Below are positions 13,536 to 27,669 of a stretch of 64,000 nt of DNA, in pieces. Within the stretch, counting starts at the first letter, position 1. The number at the start of each line of letters is the position of its first letter. The notes below the pieces were generated by a model. The model worked only from the letters and a program-made list of their open reading frames with translations. It had not been told where the DNA came from and searched no databases. Both the position numbers and the translations under genes were made by a program. Location: assembly GCF_910592395.1 (NCBI RefSeq), contig NC_088309.1, positions 1,738,501 to 1,802,500 of the forward strand, given 5' to 3'. This DNA comes from Lineus longissimus. Lineage: Eukaryota > Nemertea > Pilidiophora > Heteronemertea > Lineidae.

Positions 13536-15036
13536 GAACTAAAGTCAGTTCCATAAATATCCTTTGGTCGTTCTAAGCCATTCAGCATGTTCAGTTTAGA
13601 TAGAACGCCACCAACTTGTCCGACTGGTCGTACCATCACGTTTCGCCTTTGCTATTGTTTGGATTTCTAAGTATTTATTCAACCGGTCTTAGATCCGAGA
13701 AACTAGAGTAACAATCACGTGAATATCTCAAACCCTCTTCTTTGATTTCAAATTCAGATTTTCCGATATGAATTACTTCTCACATGCCTCTGGCGAAAGC
13801 AGTTCAATCAAAGAATCCTCCCCTAAAGTTCAGGCAACAGCATGAAAAAGCGAAGCATCTAGAAGCCACCTTTAGCTCATAAAGGGGGTTATTAAGATTT
13901 ATTCGCTCACTGTGTGCATGCCTCTGGGTTAAGTGTTCAATAAAGCATTGTGACATTCTCTGCAACGGCCCCGAAATAATGTTAAAAAAGTGTATTTCAT
14001 CATACACATCAATCTGTGCTGCAGTCGCCTCTTTCGTCGATCTATAAGTTACTTCTCATTTTCCTCAAGATATAATGGTACGATCAAGATTTTCCATTTG
14101 AGGTCCAAGAAAAAAAATGCACATTAGCAGTGACAAAAAACTGCCTCACGAAAGCGAACACTGAAGTTTATGTTTACCGTTGGGTGTGATGACACTGGGT
14201 CCATTCGTTGCTGACATTGAGAAAACGTGTCAAGGCGCTAGCTTGACATCCAATCAAGCTAAATGGTTGTTATGAGAAATCCATTGGCCATGAATGGTTT
14301 CGGAATAAGGAGCCAATCGCTAGTCTTTTAGGTACCTGGTGATGAATGGGCAATTCACTGACGGAATTACCTGTGAATCCTTATGGTGTCTCCGAGGACG
14401 CCGTAGACAGTTGTTCGAATACGCTAATTCATTTAAGCATGCCTGACGGTATTGGTAATCTCAGGAAACGACTCCAGAGGAAGTTGAGTTGCCGCTACTA
14501 AGACATTAAAGATATTAGGTCCTCTGCCGGCGCTATAACTTGGTCCACGCGTCTCATTTCACCAGAGTGGGCGTAACTAGATGGGTCAGTATGGCGTTAA
14601 GTGGTCTGGAGCTGTGATGAAGAAGAACCTTTCCCTGACAGTCACATATGTTGGATTGTCTGTAAGTGTCTGTGTTGACCTATAGTCATGATATTAATCA
14701 AAGATCTCAAACCTACGGACAGATCAAATGTCGAATGGTCAGTGCTTAGGGTACATTTTCTAAGTTCTTCTTCCGAAGCTTTTAGTAAAGCGTTGCGTAG
14801 ATATATCAAAAGCGATGATATTCAAAATGTGACTTCAAACAAAAAGACTGCATGGCTCTGATAGAAAAAGTGGTTATTTGATGGTCATGCGTACTTTTTC
14901 AAAGCAGTGATTCTATTTTCCTTTCTGTTTCATTACTTTTAAAATACACAGATGCATTTCACACGCGTTCCTATTACCTCACGTTGATCATTTGCGGATG
15001 ACTATGCTATTGCCCTTTTAGAACAATAAAGTCATC

Positions 15037-15755
15037 TTAGAAGTCGGAAATTGCACAGCCTCGGGGAGCGTGATGCTCGTCAAGAAAATACAATCCCATT
15101 GCTTTTGAAACGCGGAGCAGAGCTTGAACCAAGACAAAAAGTGCCATCGACATCAACAGCGTTTGATCGAATGCTGTGAAATCGGAGCCACTGAGTCCAA
15201 AGCAATTGACGGCTGCTTGGTCGAGCCGTGGAAGGAACATCGAGGACCGAGGCACAAATAATCGAGTTTCAATTGCAAAGACGTCCCAAGGCGAAGAGAT
15301 GTCGGTGTTAATCAATTTCAATGCATTGCGGGGTTATTAGAATTGACAAACACATGGCAATTTAACTATGTAAACCTCGTCATCACTTTCCTGATTTAAA
15401 GCTTAAACTTTAAAAACAACAACATTCAGATTAGAATTACGCGCGTCAATATTATATCCGTTTCACGGTGAATAATGTGTTAATGCGACAAATAGTATTT
15501 GGTCTCAGGGACGAGTTCTCCCTTTGGAGGCCGCGAAAATTTGACCAAATGTTCGACCGGGCCGAAATGATGTCCAAGGCAAATAATATCTTGCATGATT
15601 CCATGGTTTGTTTTACACACAACCAATGAAAGTCCACAATCTGGTATGGAGTTCCAATAAGCTATACCACATGGTACCATCACAACCTGATGTCGACATC
15701 TAACACGTATCCATCCGCTGCAGATTACACAAGACCTGCCTTGTTTTTCCTTCAC
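15037..15755 (-). other. Two open segments that might be orphan exons; product not recognised
   Basis: On the minus strand 15755-15480 stays open and reads, among others, RVRCRHQVVMVPCGIAYW and HHFGPVEHLVKFSRPPKGE, with a possible acceptor (TGTAATCTGCAG) just before GGATGGATACG. Downstream 15321-15037 is open too (GLSGSDFTAFDQTLLM), with GC content above its surroundings. Composition and amino-acid make-up look more protein-like than other open stretches in the first 34 kb, but I recognise no family and can assign no splice link between them. Confidence 0.2.
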
Positions 15756-18700
15756 CCCGCAGACCTAATAAGTGGTTTCTTGCCGATCTGGAATGCCGCG
15801 ATATTGGCAAATGGCATTCATGTGGACACAGCTTTCTGACGTTTCCAAACAAATCGTATTAAAAACTGCAATGAGTAACTTCTGGCTTATTTTCTACATT
15901 TTTGATACCGTGCTATCACCAACCTGCGCCTCAACCCCAATCAGCCTCTAGAAGCTGAAGTCGATTTTTGACAATGTTGGCCTTTTCTTCCGCTCATGAC
16001 GCTGTACATCACATCACGTATATACCGTTATTTCAAACCATGTAAATGGTACGATAGCTTTGGCGACAATCGCGTCTCAAGAAGAAAGTGTTTAACGAAA
16101 GTGATTTGCTATTCGCTCAAACAAGACGTTGAACGGCAGAAAAATACTACCAACCAGCATCATTGGGATGATGTTTGTTAGTATTGACCGTGCCTGCAAT
16201 ATCAAGTAAGCAGTCCTCATTCACCACTTCCGGTACTCCCACTGATAAGGGAATGGACGGCGGATGATGGATTGCATGTCGTAAGAAATCTACCTGACCG
16301 TCGTACGTTGAGATTACTAGCATCATTTGGCGGCTGTCTAAGACATATCCTTGGGACACGAATAACCACGCGACTATTAGCACAATACAAGCTATTTTAT
16401 ATAAATAACTTTCGACAAATTCATGCGCCTGACCCCGATATCCGCTTTACTAGCATCTCGCTGAGTATTATTAATATTACTTCTCAATGAAATTATTTTG
16501 CTACATGAAGGTCGATTTTCATACAAATCCATTATCAATTACATGTCTGCCGCCATAACATTTTATCATACATTGAAAACAACATTCGACACAAGTTCGT
16601 CCCGATCGGATCACCCTGATTCACAAGCGTGGATCGCGGTTGACTCTTCTTATCATCAGTAGTATTCAGTATATTTGCTTTTGAGGATAGAGTGCAATGG
16701 GCTCAGGGCCCACGCAAATCATGATAAAGCTGTGCTTTCAAATTACCGATGAAAAGGACATAGATTTCTCTTTGGAACAACAACATTGACATTAAGCCCG
16801 ATTAAGATTAGAACAGCCATGGAAAGGGCACGACCGACCACATTTATCAAGAAGGTAACGACATCACCACAGGACAATTTTCGACATGATTAAAGGAAAC
16901 TGCCTTCAGTGGGTAATAATACCAATTGAACTCAACATGTGAAAGAGACATCGCCGATGGTCACAGGACGTGATGTACGGTGAGAAATGAGCAATTACCA
17001 AAGAGAACGACTTGCCATTCGGTGAGTTTAGCTTGTCGACCAAGAATTTGGTCTGCAACTCAGGATGGCCAGAGTGCCTATGATTCTGTTCCTTCTTAGT
17101 CTTGGAGGCAGTTGAGAAGACGTGTGCATGGAATGGGTATTCCGTCTACGCTGCAGCACTTGAAACTGCATTCACGCATACAATGCCATGTGCACGGAAT
17201 AGTGGTTTGCCTTCGCTTCAACGCATTTCATGCTCGATAGTGCATTTTGCATGTTAATTCACATGTCTTTTTAGCATCCGGAATCACGTTTTGAGAGAAG
17301 ACGGTATTGCCTGAGCAATTTATTGAGAACCTGGCGTATATTTTGAAAAATTTTCAGCTGATGACGAATCTTGTTGTTTGTCAAAACGTCGTGTCTGTCG
17401 TTTGTGCGTGATCGATCGGTGACAGTTTTTGTTTTATGAGAGGCTGCTGTGTTAACGTATTGATGCACATCATCAATATATAACTGGGCGGTTTTAGTAA
17501 ACTTCTGGTTTTAGTAAAATTAATTTACTTTAATTGCAAACTACCTCCAGTCTCGTTATCATGTCGAGACTGAGTTACGGCGTAGTAAGGTCACAAGCAG
17601 CCCATGATCACTAGGAATCAACATAAATAACATGCGATTGATTTAGCTGATGTTTGCTCTTCTCACTCATTACAATATAAGTTTTGGTCGTTATCAGTCA
17701 CGTTTCAAGGCAATTGCCCTTTTGGGAAAATATTACGAATCAAACATCAGAAAGTCGATTTATAAAATGGAAATCCATTCCTGACATGAATCTTTTCAGA
17801 CAGGCTATGAATCCCACTGGTCTGGATTTATCGACTAGGAAAATGATAATGTAGTTGATGGGGAGAATCAATTTATCCTGAACCAAATCAAGGAAATAGG
17901 CTCAGTGGGACCAGATGTTTATGAATTTTAGTGTTTTGTTGACGTTTCCATTCTTATTTGTAGCTTCGAAGTCTTGCGAACGAATCGTCTGCATTAGAAA
18001 AGGCATAGCCGAAAGAAGAATTTTCGTGATCTAATTGCATGGTGAAGTCTTCACCTGAACAATGGGCGTACAGTCAGGCTAATCATACCATCTGTCATAT
18101 TTCATATAGATGTCAGATTCAGTCTTGACCTCATCTATAAGGTGAATCAAGTATGGGTATGTCCACGAATTTATCCATTAAACACCCTCTCCATACATCT
18201 CCATTACGGGAGAACCAATCATTCGGTTGATTATCCGGACTGACCGAAGGAGCCACAATATCGTGACGGACAAAGGAGCCGTGAGGTCAATCTCGACCAT
18301 CACTGAATGGTATTGTGAATCATTGATTAAAGAGATGGCAACCGGATGATACATGTGTCTCGCCAAGAGCTATCAATCGCATCACATCTGGCGGCAATCC
18401 AACCCACCCTTCTTGGCTAGGCACGTATAGAGTGGTTTCAGTTGACTTCATCACCCGCCATGCTGGAGGGGCTGACAAAAGAAAGCAAGCCTAATTGACC
18501 ATGACAGCCTTTGATTCAGTTCACTCAGGAACGACAAAATTATTGTTCTGCCCTCCAACACGGTTGACCGTGAAAACACTCTGTTCGTAGCTTAGGAACG
18601 TATACACATATATAATACAAAGCAGGTCAACAAAGCCATCAGCATTTCACCAGTATTTTGAAATTTGTTACTGCATTCACGTTTTATTCGCCTAATCCAA

Positions 18701-21700
18701 TGAAATCTATTGTGCTGATATGATCCATTGACGGAAACTTGTTAAAACCTACAGATGCATGTAACATGCGAATCCATTGAAATACATTTAAGTGTACAAT
18801 ATATACCTATACATGGTGTAATGTACAGAGAACATGGCGATTGAAATGGAAAGGACGTTTATCAGGCAAGAAAGTAACAATAAAATCTTGGCTTGATGTC
18901 CTGTGACCCCGTCCCTGTTGGCTACTCATGCAATCTTCCCTAATGCAAGCACTGATTGTCGATATGCATTCAGACTCTTTATTCTCAGATTTATGAATAT
19001 TTCATCGGAGAAAATTTGGTCGCGATACCCTGGGATATGCTTGGTAAAAAGTGGACTTGCAATTTAAGGCATTGGTACGTGTGTGAATCAGATAATCATT
19101 ATGTATGCACAAAGTTCCATAGCTCTAAGGTAGGGGACCTTAGACTGGTTCTGCATCGACAAACCTGGAGGTACTAAAACAATCGCTCATCCTTGCCGCG
19201 CTGAAGCAAAATGTGCTACGTGGGTGGAATGGATAGGGTCGAGGAAACTAATTTCAACCAATCAGGTGGTGTTAGGTCTACCAAACAGACGTGACCTGAC
19301 TAAAATTGTGTAGTCATTTAGCAATAAGTAAGTAATGAAGTGAGCTGATCTGGATCACTCCAATCAAGATGAGAATTTGAAAAACGAGGACAAGTTTGAA
19401 GAAGAAAAGGTGATTCTCTTGCGAAGTAACTAGCATTTTCATGATTACTAAGACTAGTTTTTATTGTATTACTATACTGTTGTTCTGTGTTCGATTCTAT
19501 GTTGTTGGCGCTCAATAAAGCCTTGAATGGCAGAAAAAGAATCGAATACATGAATATGAATATGATTACAATTATCAATACCTTAACCGAAAGCCTTCAC
19601 GAATATAAAGACTGTGGCTTGACACCGTCACTCATCGCCATTATACAGCCAATTCCGCCTCGGACATTGCGCGACAGCTAAGACAATGAGGCAGACACAT
19701 TTAACTGCTGCAATACGAGAGTGACAAAGTCGATATTAACTTCAATAATGAACAGTCGCATTCCAAGTACCCCGAGACAATTTACCCCACCAGACACGTA
19801 TAAAGAGATTCTGAACACATCAGTATAATAGGTTCTGCCTTGGAGACTAATGACTTGAAATTACTGAACGAAACATGACGATTTCATTCTCAGTGTCACC
19901 GTGTAAGATAATACTTTAACAATGTTTTTCACCTCGCCAATATTGCCAAGGACACTGACATGGTTCTCGTCACAGGATTTAAGGAATTCACACAACATAG
20001 GCGGGTATCTGTAGTAAGTCGAATATATTTTTGCCTCAAAGAAATCGTTGCAACGCCCTAAAAGAGTCGACAATTTGCCATTCACCATTCGTCTTTTCGG
20101 CAAGCTTTCTCTTTAACAAATCGTGGAACGCTGGCAAGGCGATATCAATGATTGTTTTGCCTGGAGCAATGATTAACTGGGAGAAAGCAATCATTATTCG
20201 GCATATGGGACATGGATAACAGATAAAGAATGTCCATGACGAAGGATAAGCTTTAGCATGTACATTGTTTGTAAGCTTAATGCGTGGGGCCTACTCAAGG
20301 CCCTAATTCTTCTTTATCTTAGTCATGGAAGCGCATCTTATCATAAAACATATTTTTGTCATGTTGATAAAAGAAATCTCTCTTCGGTTGCAAGCCCTGA
20401 TGCAAAGTTGTCTTCAGTGAAGCGTCCCTTTGGAACTGAAAGCTGGTTCCGTATTCCATCCACCCATGAATTGTGAGAAGAAACAAGATGAAAAGGAGTC
20501 ATGGCGGCCAATCCAAGTAAGTGGCTATTAACTGAGAAAAAAATGTTCCAATCTCAGATTCAATCCTACGAATGATCAAGACTGTTATTGAGAATGCCAC
20601 AAGAGGCAGAATAAACTACCATAGCCTGCGGCATGACAAATTTCACAACATGTGTTCTATATTTCTTTCTAGCTAAGCGTAGATGGTTGCTGTTTGAACT
20701 CTTCGAAAGCACCGAAGCGTTGTAATTAAATTAAGATCAATTGTCAGATTCATGTCAAGAATGACGTCCAACAAGTATTGCAACCTTCAGAGTCAATAAC
20801 AAAGAAATTCAGAAATGTTGACTCGCGAAATTGGCAAGAAAGCTCTGGTATCAAATGAACGTATTTTATCTCTTAAAATGCACCCGACTCGCGATTGCTA
20901 TACATCCTGTTTTTGTCACACGATGTCGTATTTGGTAGGTCTGTAAAAAGCATGCACGGAGACAAGAATATATGTTGGACTGAGCCGTCCCTTCTGCCAG
21001 ATGACAAATGAGTACAGTTTTTCAAAGATTCTCGAGTTCGCTACCATCAGCTCATTATATGACGCCGACAAAATCGTGTGTCTGGGTCGGCGTTGAACGC
21101 ATGGCGGCATCGAGCTTTATTGGTCGCCGACGATGGTGGGGCGTCCGGGTAAGAACTAGGCTTTCGTCAACGCACTTGGTCACTCCGGATGGTATGGCTT
21201 GTACTTTAGTATAGACTAAAATTATAAGATTATTGTAATGAAAAAGAAGTAGATTTCTATAAAACAATGGTAAGAAGAGAAGTAGGTGCAGTCGTCTTTA
21301 TGTGCGATTCGTAGTTTTTTCAAGCCGAGATATGACAGATACCCGGCTATACGACCGAGCTAGTTATTTCGTTCATAAGACTGCTTGTATCATCTTGATC
21401 ATGTTCTTGTCAACAATGCTTGCCGATGTCGTAAAGTAAACAATGAATGATCAACGGCGTTGCATTTCAGGCAATTATTTCCTTGCATACATCGTATTTA
21501 CGGCCAATTTGCAGAGCACTTGTCACGTTACAGACTCATAACTCGGTCCCTCGACAGCGATAGCAAACGTGACCATAAAGGAAAGGAAGAAGATCTCGCA
21601 GTGATGAACAAAGGAATCTCACAACAGCTTTAAATCATGCTATACAGTATATTGTCAATTTAGTAGTTCCTCTTCAGGTTCCTGCATTAGCGTAACAGCT

Positions 21701-22225
21701 ATGAATCAACATTTTGGAATAGAAATCCCCCATCTTTAACGTCAAACAGCGGGAACAAATTTATTTCGTGTCAATTTACATGAGATTCCATCGGATTTGT
21801 ATTATTCCCGAAATACGTTGTCGTATTTCTAATGCCGATCAATCCGCCTAGATTTATATCACAAGGCTTAAATCTTCCTGATTAGAATCGCAAAGGTAGA
21901 AAGCTTCATCTAAATCAGCTTCAGACCCCATTTTGAGCTAAAGTATTGTCGAAGCTTTTTACAATCCGAACCGAGGTGACGTGCAATTAGACGGCGAAGC
22001 ATCTTGAAATTCCAAGGGTAAACATTCAGTCAATATTCTCTGCGCTACTTTTGCGGTTGTAGCTCGTGAGGGGTGCCACACGAAAGCCTGGCCGGCACTA
22101 GATGGCGTTTCTGCACAGGAAGTGCTTCTGGGATGTTCACTGTATATTTGAGAAGGTCACCATGTTGGTGAACATTTTCAGTAGTACAGTTTAGCTCCAT
22201 CTACAATGATACTTTGATGCATATC
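15756..22225. other. No gene seen
   Basis: About 6.5 kb with only short, unrecognisable open frames. A small duplication (GGTTTTAGTAAA twice) lies at about 17490-17520. Confidence 0.5.
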
Positions 22226-22237
22226 ATAAATGCCAGG
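22226..22237. repeat. Target-site duplication, left copy
   Basis: ATAAATGCCAGG, identical to 22442-22453 on the other side of the LINE insertion. Confidence 0.85.
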
Positions 22238-22441
22238 GTTTTAGCGTCACGGAACCGATGACCGTGGCACACATCCTGACAAGATGTGCGAGATTGGCAG
22301 CTCTGAGAAAAGACATCTGGCCAGAAGGTACCAGCCTACAAGACCAGCTCTATGGAGACCTCCAACAGCTGCGAAACACCATAGAATACATCAGAAGATC
22401 GGACTTGACTGTCTAGAGCGAACGAGAAGAAGAAGAAGAAG
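22238..22441 (+). mobile_element. 5'-truncated LINE insertion with target-site duplication
   Basis: A reading frame from 22249 to TAG at 22414-22416 reads TVAHILTRCARLAALRKDIW, then PEGTSLQDQLYG and ends RRSDLTV. This is the C-terminal end of a non-LTR retrotransposon polyprotein. A (GAA)n-like 3' tail follows. The 12-bp string ATAAATGCCAGG lies on both sides (22226-22237 and 22442-22453), an exact target-site duplication. It is therefore a complete but very short (204 bp) retroposed copy, and its borders are known to the base. Confidence 0.88.
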
Positions 22442-22453
22442 ATAAATGCCAGG
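22442..22453. repeat. Target-site duplication, right copy
   Basis: ATAAATGCCAGG, directly after the GAA-rich LINE tail; identical to 22226-22237. Confidence 0.85.
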
Positions 22454-23938
22454 TGTGTGTTTCGAGCGCTTATCCTTTAAAGTGGCTTGCAGAAGCATGG
22501 GCTTTAGGAAATATATTTAGGTCCATGACGGAAGCCAAACGCCAGAGTTCTCCTCGATCGAGATTTTAACTCTCGGGGGATTTCGCAACTGCAAGAAACA
22601 TGAAAGTAAATGTAATCCATTATCGGAAAGCCTTGCCCGCCTGTTTGGCAAAACTCGATTACATGATTAATTAATTCGATAACGCTTGCTGAGTGCTGAT
22701 TGTGACTGCTGAGTGGCGGTCTGCTGAATTGAAAATGAACCGATTGGAGTCTTGACGTGTGACGGTGCCAGTTGGCAAATCTGGTCGTCACTAGCTCTCA
22801 TCAGGTATTCTGATTTAAAACAAATAACAATAACGAAAACCTATCATCAGCCATAGAGGGCGATTTCGTGTTGACTTAATCGATTTAAGCCACCTTTCTT
22901 TGTATGCACTGTAACTGATGTTGTTTGGGAGCGTTATAAACCTTTTATCAGGATGAATTTGGTTTCCCAAATTGATGAATTAGATTTTTATCTACATGCA
23001 TTGGGTACGTGTAAGTGTGATCAATTTCTCTCCCGCCTGATCTCAGTTGTGTGTTACCGTCTTAACCAGTAGGATGAACAAAAAACCATATGAGATATGT
23101 TGGTTTTTCATGCTTTAAATGCTCATAATATTCATTACTGGTCAACTTAGTCTATAGAATCCAACTTATCACACTCCACACGGTAGAAAAAGCCCGGAAT
23201 TTGTGAGTCCGAAACTGATATTTTAAGTCCGGATATGGAATATATATGAATACATATATATATACAAGGACACTCCTCTCCGATTCAATTCCTACTTATT
23301 CAGATGTCTGAACGCGAATGTTTCCCACGTCAACATGGCTCGTCCTTGAACATGTTCACTATTTCCGTATTTATTCCTATCACAGTCTACATGGAAGTTT
23401 CATAATCTTTTCCGACATGGATACATTTCACTGAATGATAAGTTCAGGTTGAAATCGAAGTAAGCTTCAACTGCGTGGAGCCGGATTTATAACTATTGAG
23501 GTACATCGAGACAGTCAGGCACTTGTCAGTCTTATATTCTTGATAATGATAGGGTTCCTTTTAGATTCACGTCAAAGTTCCTAAGAATAGTCAACGGTGC
23601 TTTATGTAGGAAAAGTAAGCGACGTGTCGTAGAAGAGTTGACGGAAATCAAAAGGTCCTCTTCATTTACTAAAGGTCATCTGAAGAGGAAGTTATTGCAA
23701 AAGGTAGCAACAGTTTGCAGTTTTCTATGTACAGTCCTTCCGTTGTATATGAAGTTGGATAGCGCCATTCTTTCTCATTTGAAATGCATTGCCTATTTGA
23801 TTAGTCGCCATGTTGCTCGATTCCAGTTACACTTGGAGGAATGATTAGACAACCAAGAGTGACATGAATACGCGATTACTCCAGGGAAGAATTGAAATAA
23901 AGAAGAAGGAAAGAACAGGACCAGATTATATTTACTGC

Positions 23939-24092
23939 GGGCGAAAGGTGAGGAGGGAACTCGTTTGTGCTGAGTAAGGGGACATGTTAATGCAAATGAA
24001 AGTGAATTCGGGAGAAAGGTGAGGAGGGAACTCGTTTGTGCTGAGTAAGGGGACATGTTAATGCAAATGAAATTGAATTCGGGAGAGAGTTG
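23939..24092. repeat. 71-bp tandem duplication
   Basis: GAAAGGTGAGGAGGGAACTC begins at 23943 and again at 24014, followed by the same CGTTTGTGCTGAGTAAGGGG and ATGTTAATGCAAATGAAA text. A third, partial start (CGGGAGAGAG) lies at about 24080. The two full units are nearly identical. Confidence 0.85.
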
Positions 24093-26466
24093 TAATTGCA
24101 AGTACTCAATGCAAGACGATAAAGGGTGACTATATAGGCAGGAGCCAGGTGTATGATGCAAGTCGCAAATAATGTGGATTTCGAATCCACTGTCAATATG
24201 ATGTGAAAATACCTTGGACAATAAAACATTTGTTGCAGCGACTACAATCGGTAACTAACACCAATATTCAATTTGTCATCTCAATTGACTCTTTCTTCGT
24301 TGACTCGGCATGATATAAACAAGGAATTGGCAGAGAAGAACTGATCCGGTCCAAGGACCCTTTTTGATTATGACAGCAGTTTTGACAAAGGACAAGGTAG
24401 CATCATGATTAAGTTATGTACATGTATTCTCAATATCTTCTATTCTCAGCAGCTGCCATCAGCAGACTCCAAGAATAACATCTTCAGCCTACTTTTTTTC
24501 CGATGTAATTACCTCCGACCGAGAAACACATCATTTCTTTTCTCAGGAACAAATAAGATTTTCTTTTTTTTCCGGTCGACTTGTTTGTGTCTCGCAATGG
24601 AATTACTTAGGATGACAAGAACACCTGTACCTCTGTAATATCTGTGGCTCACTAAGCCATCAAGATTTGAAGGACAAAAAAAGCCAAACAAGATAATTAT
24701 TTTTGTCGGTTAAGATATCCACTTGAAAGGTCGAACGTTAGATACGCTGTGTGACTCGCGTAAATCTTGAAACGAACCATTGGTTGAGAGTATCTCGCGG
24801 GCGGGAGATCGAACTAAATCCTGCCATTGCACAAATCTAGTTTATTGAAATTTCTTGGAGAATACAAGACGAAAAAGAATCGCTGAGAAACTGGCACATG
24901 TTCAGCTGCAGTATATCCATCTTCTCTATTCCGAGCACGCAATCTCTGCAGGATACGTCGTTAAATGTAAAGAATTCAGAAAACACCTACACCCAAACGA
25001 GAGTCATTTTGTGAGCGTTGCTGAAAGTTGCATTCTGATACAATGTCCAGTCAAAACGTTTACACAGTGTGGCCATAAAACGGACGACCATTCTTCAGCC
25101 ACCCAAAAGATCCAAAGCACCAGTACAGTGGATGGGAAATCTACAGGAGGAAAATGAGACCAACATATCTTGATTCAGTGCAGTAATTTTAGCTGCAGAG
25201 TCAAGTTCGTTAAGCAATGTCGGTCATTCGGGGTCGATATCAGCCGAAAGAAGAACTCATTTGAACAACTGCAATATAACTCAACATTCCTTCACATTGG
25301 CTCTGGAACTAAAACGACTCAACCAAATGTTGGTCTCAGAGAGATTCCCCGTTCACCTCTAACGATGACTTGGTTCCATTGGTGAAGAAGCATGGTAGCC
25401 GGCCCGGGTTGATTTTGCCACCCTGTGTATCGGGAGAGCAAATCATCTCCTCGAAGAGTCATACCTGGCATTGCATGTCATTGCTGAAGATTAGTAAAAT
25501 AAACGGTCATTTATTCGCCCTCTTGAGACTTGTTTGGTTACAATCATAGTCAGTGACCCTCGATCAGAAGTGAAAGTAGCGGACTAATTGGAACTATATT
25601 GATATTGAGGACAATTTTCACCTAGAAGTGACGGATCAGGTTTGGTTCGGATCAGGTTGGGTTATTACGACGCACGCGGTTATATTTGCCGTGGACCAGA
25701 GGCGTCAATAATAAGCGTATGTACTTATTTTCACACATTAAGAAGCATGTCAATGATACAGTGTGACAATGGCCGAGACGAATGATGTGCCACACAAGCA
25801 TTGATGATTCGCGATTTTGTCTTTATTTCTTGAATACCAACATGGACAATAATCTCAGTCTGAAATCGACACAGGCAGGACGGAGCTAAAATGAATGCTA
25901 AATGCTTGGCCAAGGATTCGCGAGACCAATCCGTCCAACTACAGAACAATCCACGAGGGAGAAGATATTGATTGAGGCAAATAATACCGCAATTCATGCA
26001 CAGAGATATCCATGCTGCTGTCGCAAACCGGCTTCACACTATTTTTATACGGGCAGCAGATTCAATCCAATTTTATTTATTGTTTTTATCTTGTTTGATT
26101 GTTTTTTATTTATTCATATTCCGAGGATATTACGTGAAATGTACCATTCCCTTTGCTTTAGTTCATTTCTCTTTGCACACTCTTATCTTGGTAAGCTTGC
26201 GGTTATAGTTTAGCTCCATCCATACCTCTTGTCATGCATGTCGTCCTGGCTTCCGGACGAGACAACCACTCAGTTACTTAGAAACGTATCCTCCTTCATT
26301 TTCACATTTGTAGCGATTCTGAAGATGAGTGCAGATTATCAGTGCATTTCGCTAATTAAACTGCAACTATTGGGAGGATTTCAGCTTCTTTGTTGTCAAA
26401 CTAAAGAATCTTTAGACATAGCTACGATCATCACATCCAAATGCCATTATGCTATATGTTCGACGT

Positions 26467-26655
26467 GTTTCAAATAATGAACTTAACTGCCGACTGCCTT
26501 GTCACTTTTTAAAGTCCTTTCTCTTGGAAACTGTCAAGCAGATTCGTCACTATTTGGCAGTAATTGAGGTGTTTCAATAAATGACCTCAACTTCCCACTC
26601 CCTCGTCAACTATTCTGGTCCTCTCCCTCGGAACCGGTCTGGTGAATGTGTCACC
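26467..26655. repeat. Old direct duplication of about 104 bp
   Basis: GTGTTTCAAATAATGAACTT followed by AACTGCCGACTGCCTTGTCA is echoed about 104 bp later as GTGTTTCAATAAATGACCTC and AACTTCCCACTCCCTCGTCA. The copies are well diverged. Confidence 0.5.
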
Positions 26656-27285
26656 AATAGAATTATTGTCAGATAAAGATTTTAACCGAAGGCACGAACG
26701 GCAGACATATGCCTAAGGCAGTGACAGGTCGGGTACACTCCAAATGGGTTTGTCAACATTCGAGCCTTTATGAAGAAAAGTACGAGCCTTGTTGACATGG
26801 AGAGGGAGTGGTACTATGAGACGACTCAGCAAAGTTTAGAAATCAATTTCTAGGCATACGTAAACATGTATAGTGCCTACGGGAAGTATGGTTCATGTCA
26901 GCAAAGGAATATTAGAGACCAGACAAAACAAAAATCCCAAGAAATATGGCAAGAAGCAGATTTCTATCGGTCTAATGTTGAACCGATGGAGTGGTCACTG
27001 ACAAGTAAACAACTTTTATTTAATGAATTCCAGTACATGCACATCACATTTGTACAATTAAGTGATTTTCATATAAAGGCCAAAGGCTTATTCTTCTGCG
27101 AAAACCATAGGTTTGAATTGATGTACCCATTACCCCGAGTGCAACATTCCTAAGCAGAACACTCTACGCAGACACCGCAGGGACCTTCAAGTGATCAATG
27201 TGGGTAAATAGAAAGCCTCAGAGTGATCAACACACATATAGAGAATAGACGTTGGTGTATGTACTAACCTCCTTACTGTATCACT

Positions 27286-27669
27286 AGGCTTTCATTTAAA
27301 ACGTGGTATTGCAAAGACAAATTCACCAAACTATTAGCATCTTTAGAAATAATCAACACTGACATGTCACTCTAATTTCCTCAGTTTATTATCAAGTTGG
27401 TCTCGAAATACATTCTAAAATATTTAGTTTTCCAATTTTGATGCAGTAACTTATTTAGTTTAATTTGATAGTTTGATAGCAATCGCATTGAAATCTCAAA
27501 TTTCAGATCCCAAATCAGAAGGCATTTTGAGAAATTTAAGAATGTATTTTGAGACCAACCTAATGATAAACCAAAGAAATTAAAGTGATATGTTGACGTT
27601 GCTTATTTTTAAAGATACGAATAGTTTGGTCAATTTGTATTTGCAATACCACGTTTTAAATGAAATCCT
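27286..27669. mobile_element. Foldback (long-TIR) element, about 384 bp
   Basis: The left arm starts AGGCTTTCATTTAAAACGTG then GTATTGCAAA. The right arm, read on the minus strand, starts AGGATTTCATTTAAAACGTG then GTATTGCAAA. The arms stay alignable for roughly 150-180 bp each, with substitutions but few gaps. There is no coding capacity, which fits a non-autonomous foldback or MITE-type DNA element. No clear target-site duplication was seen. Confidence 0.72.

Larger units (their letters stand above)
22454..27285. other. No gene seen, apart from the duplications listed separately
   Basis: AT-rich. A 100-codon plus frame (24855-25157) and a 103-codon frame (25902-26213) show no known family. 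TATATA-rich patch at about 23240-23270. Confidence 0.5.

Noticed and set aside
23793-24221. 142-codon minus-strand frame
   Set aside because: It runs through the 71-bp tandem duplication, which repeats part of the frame; no recognisable protein.
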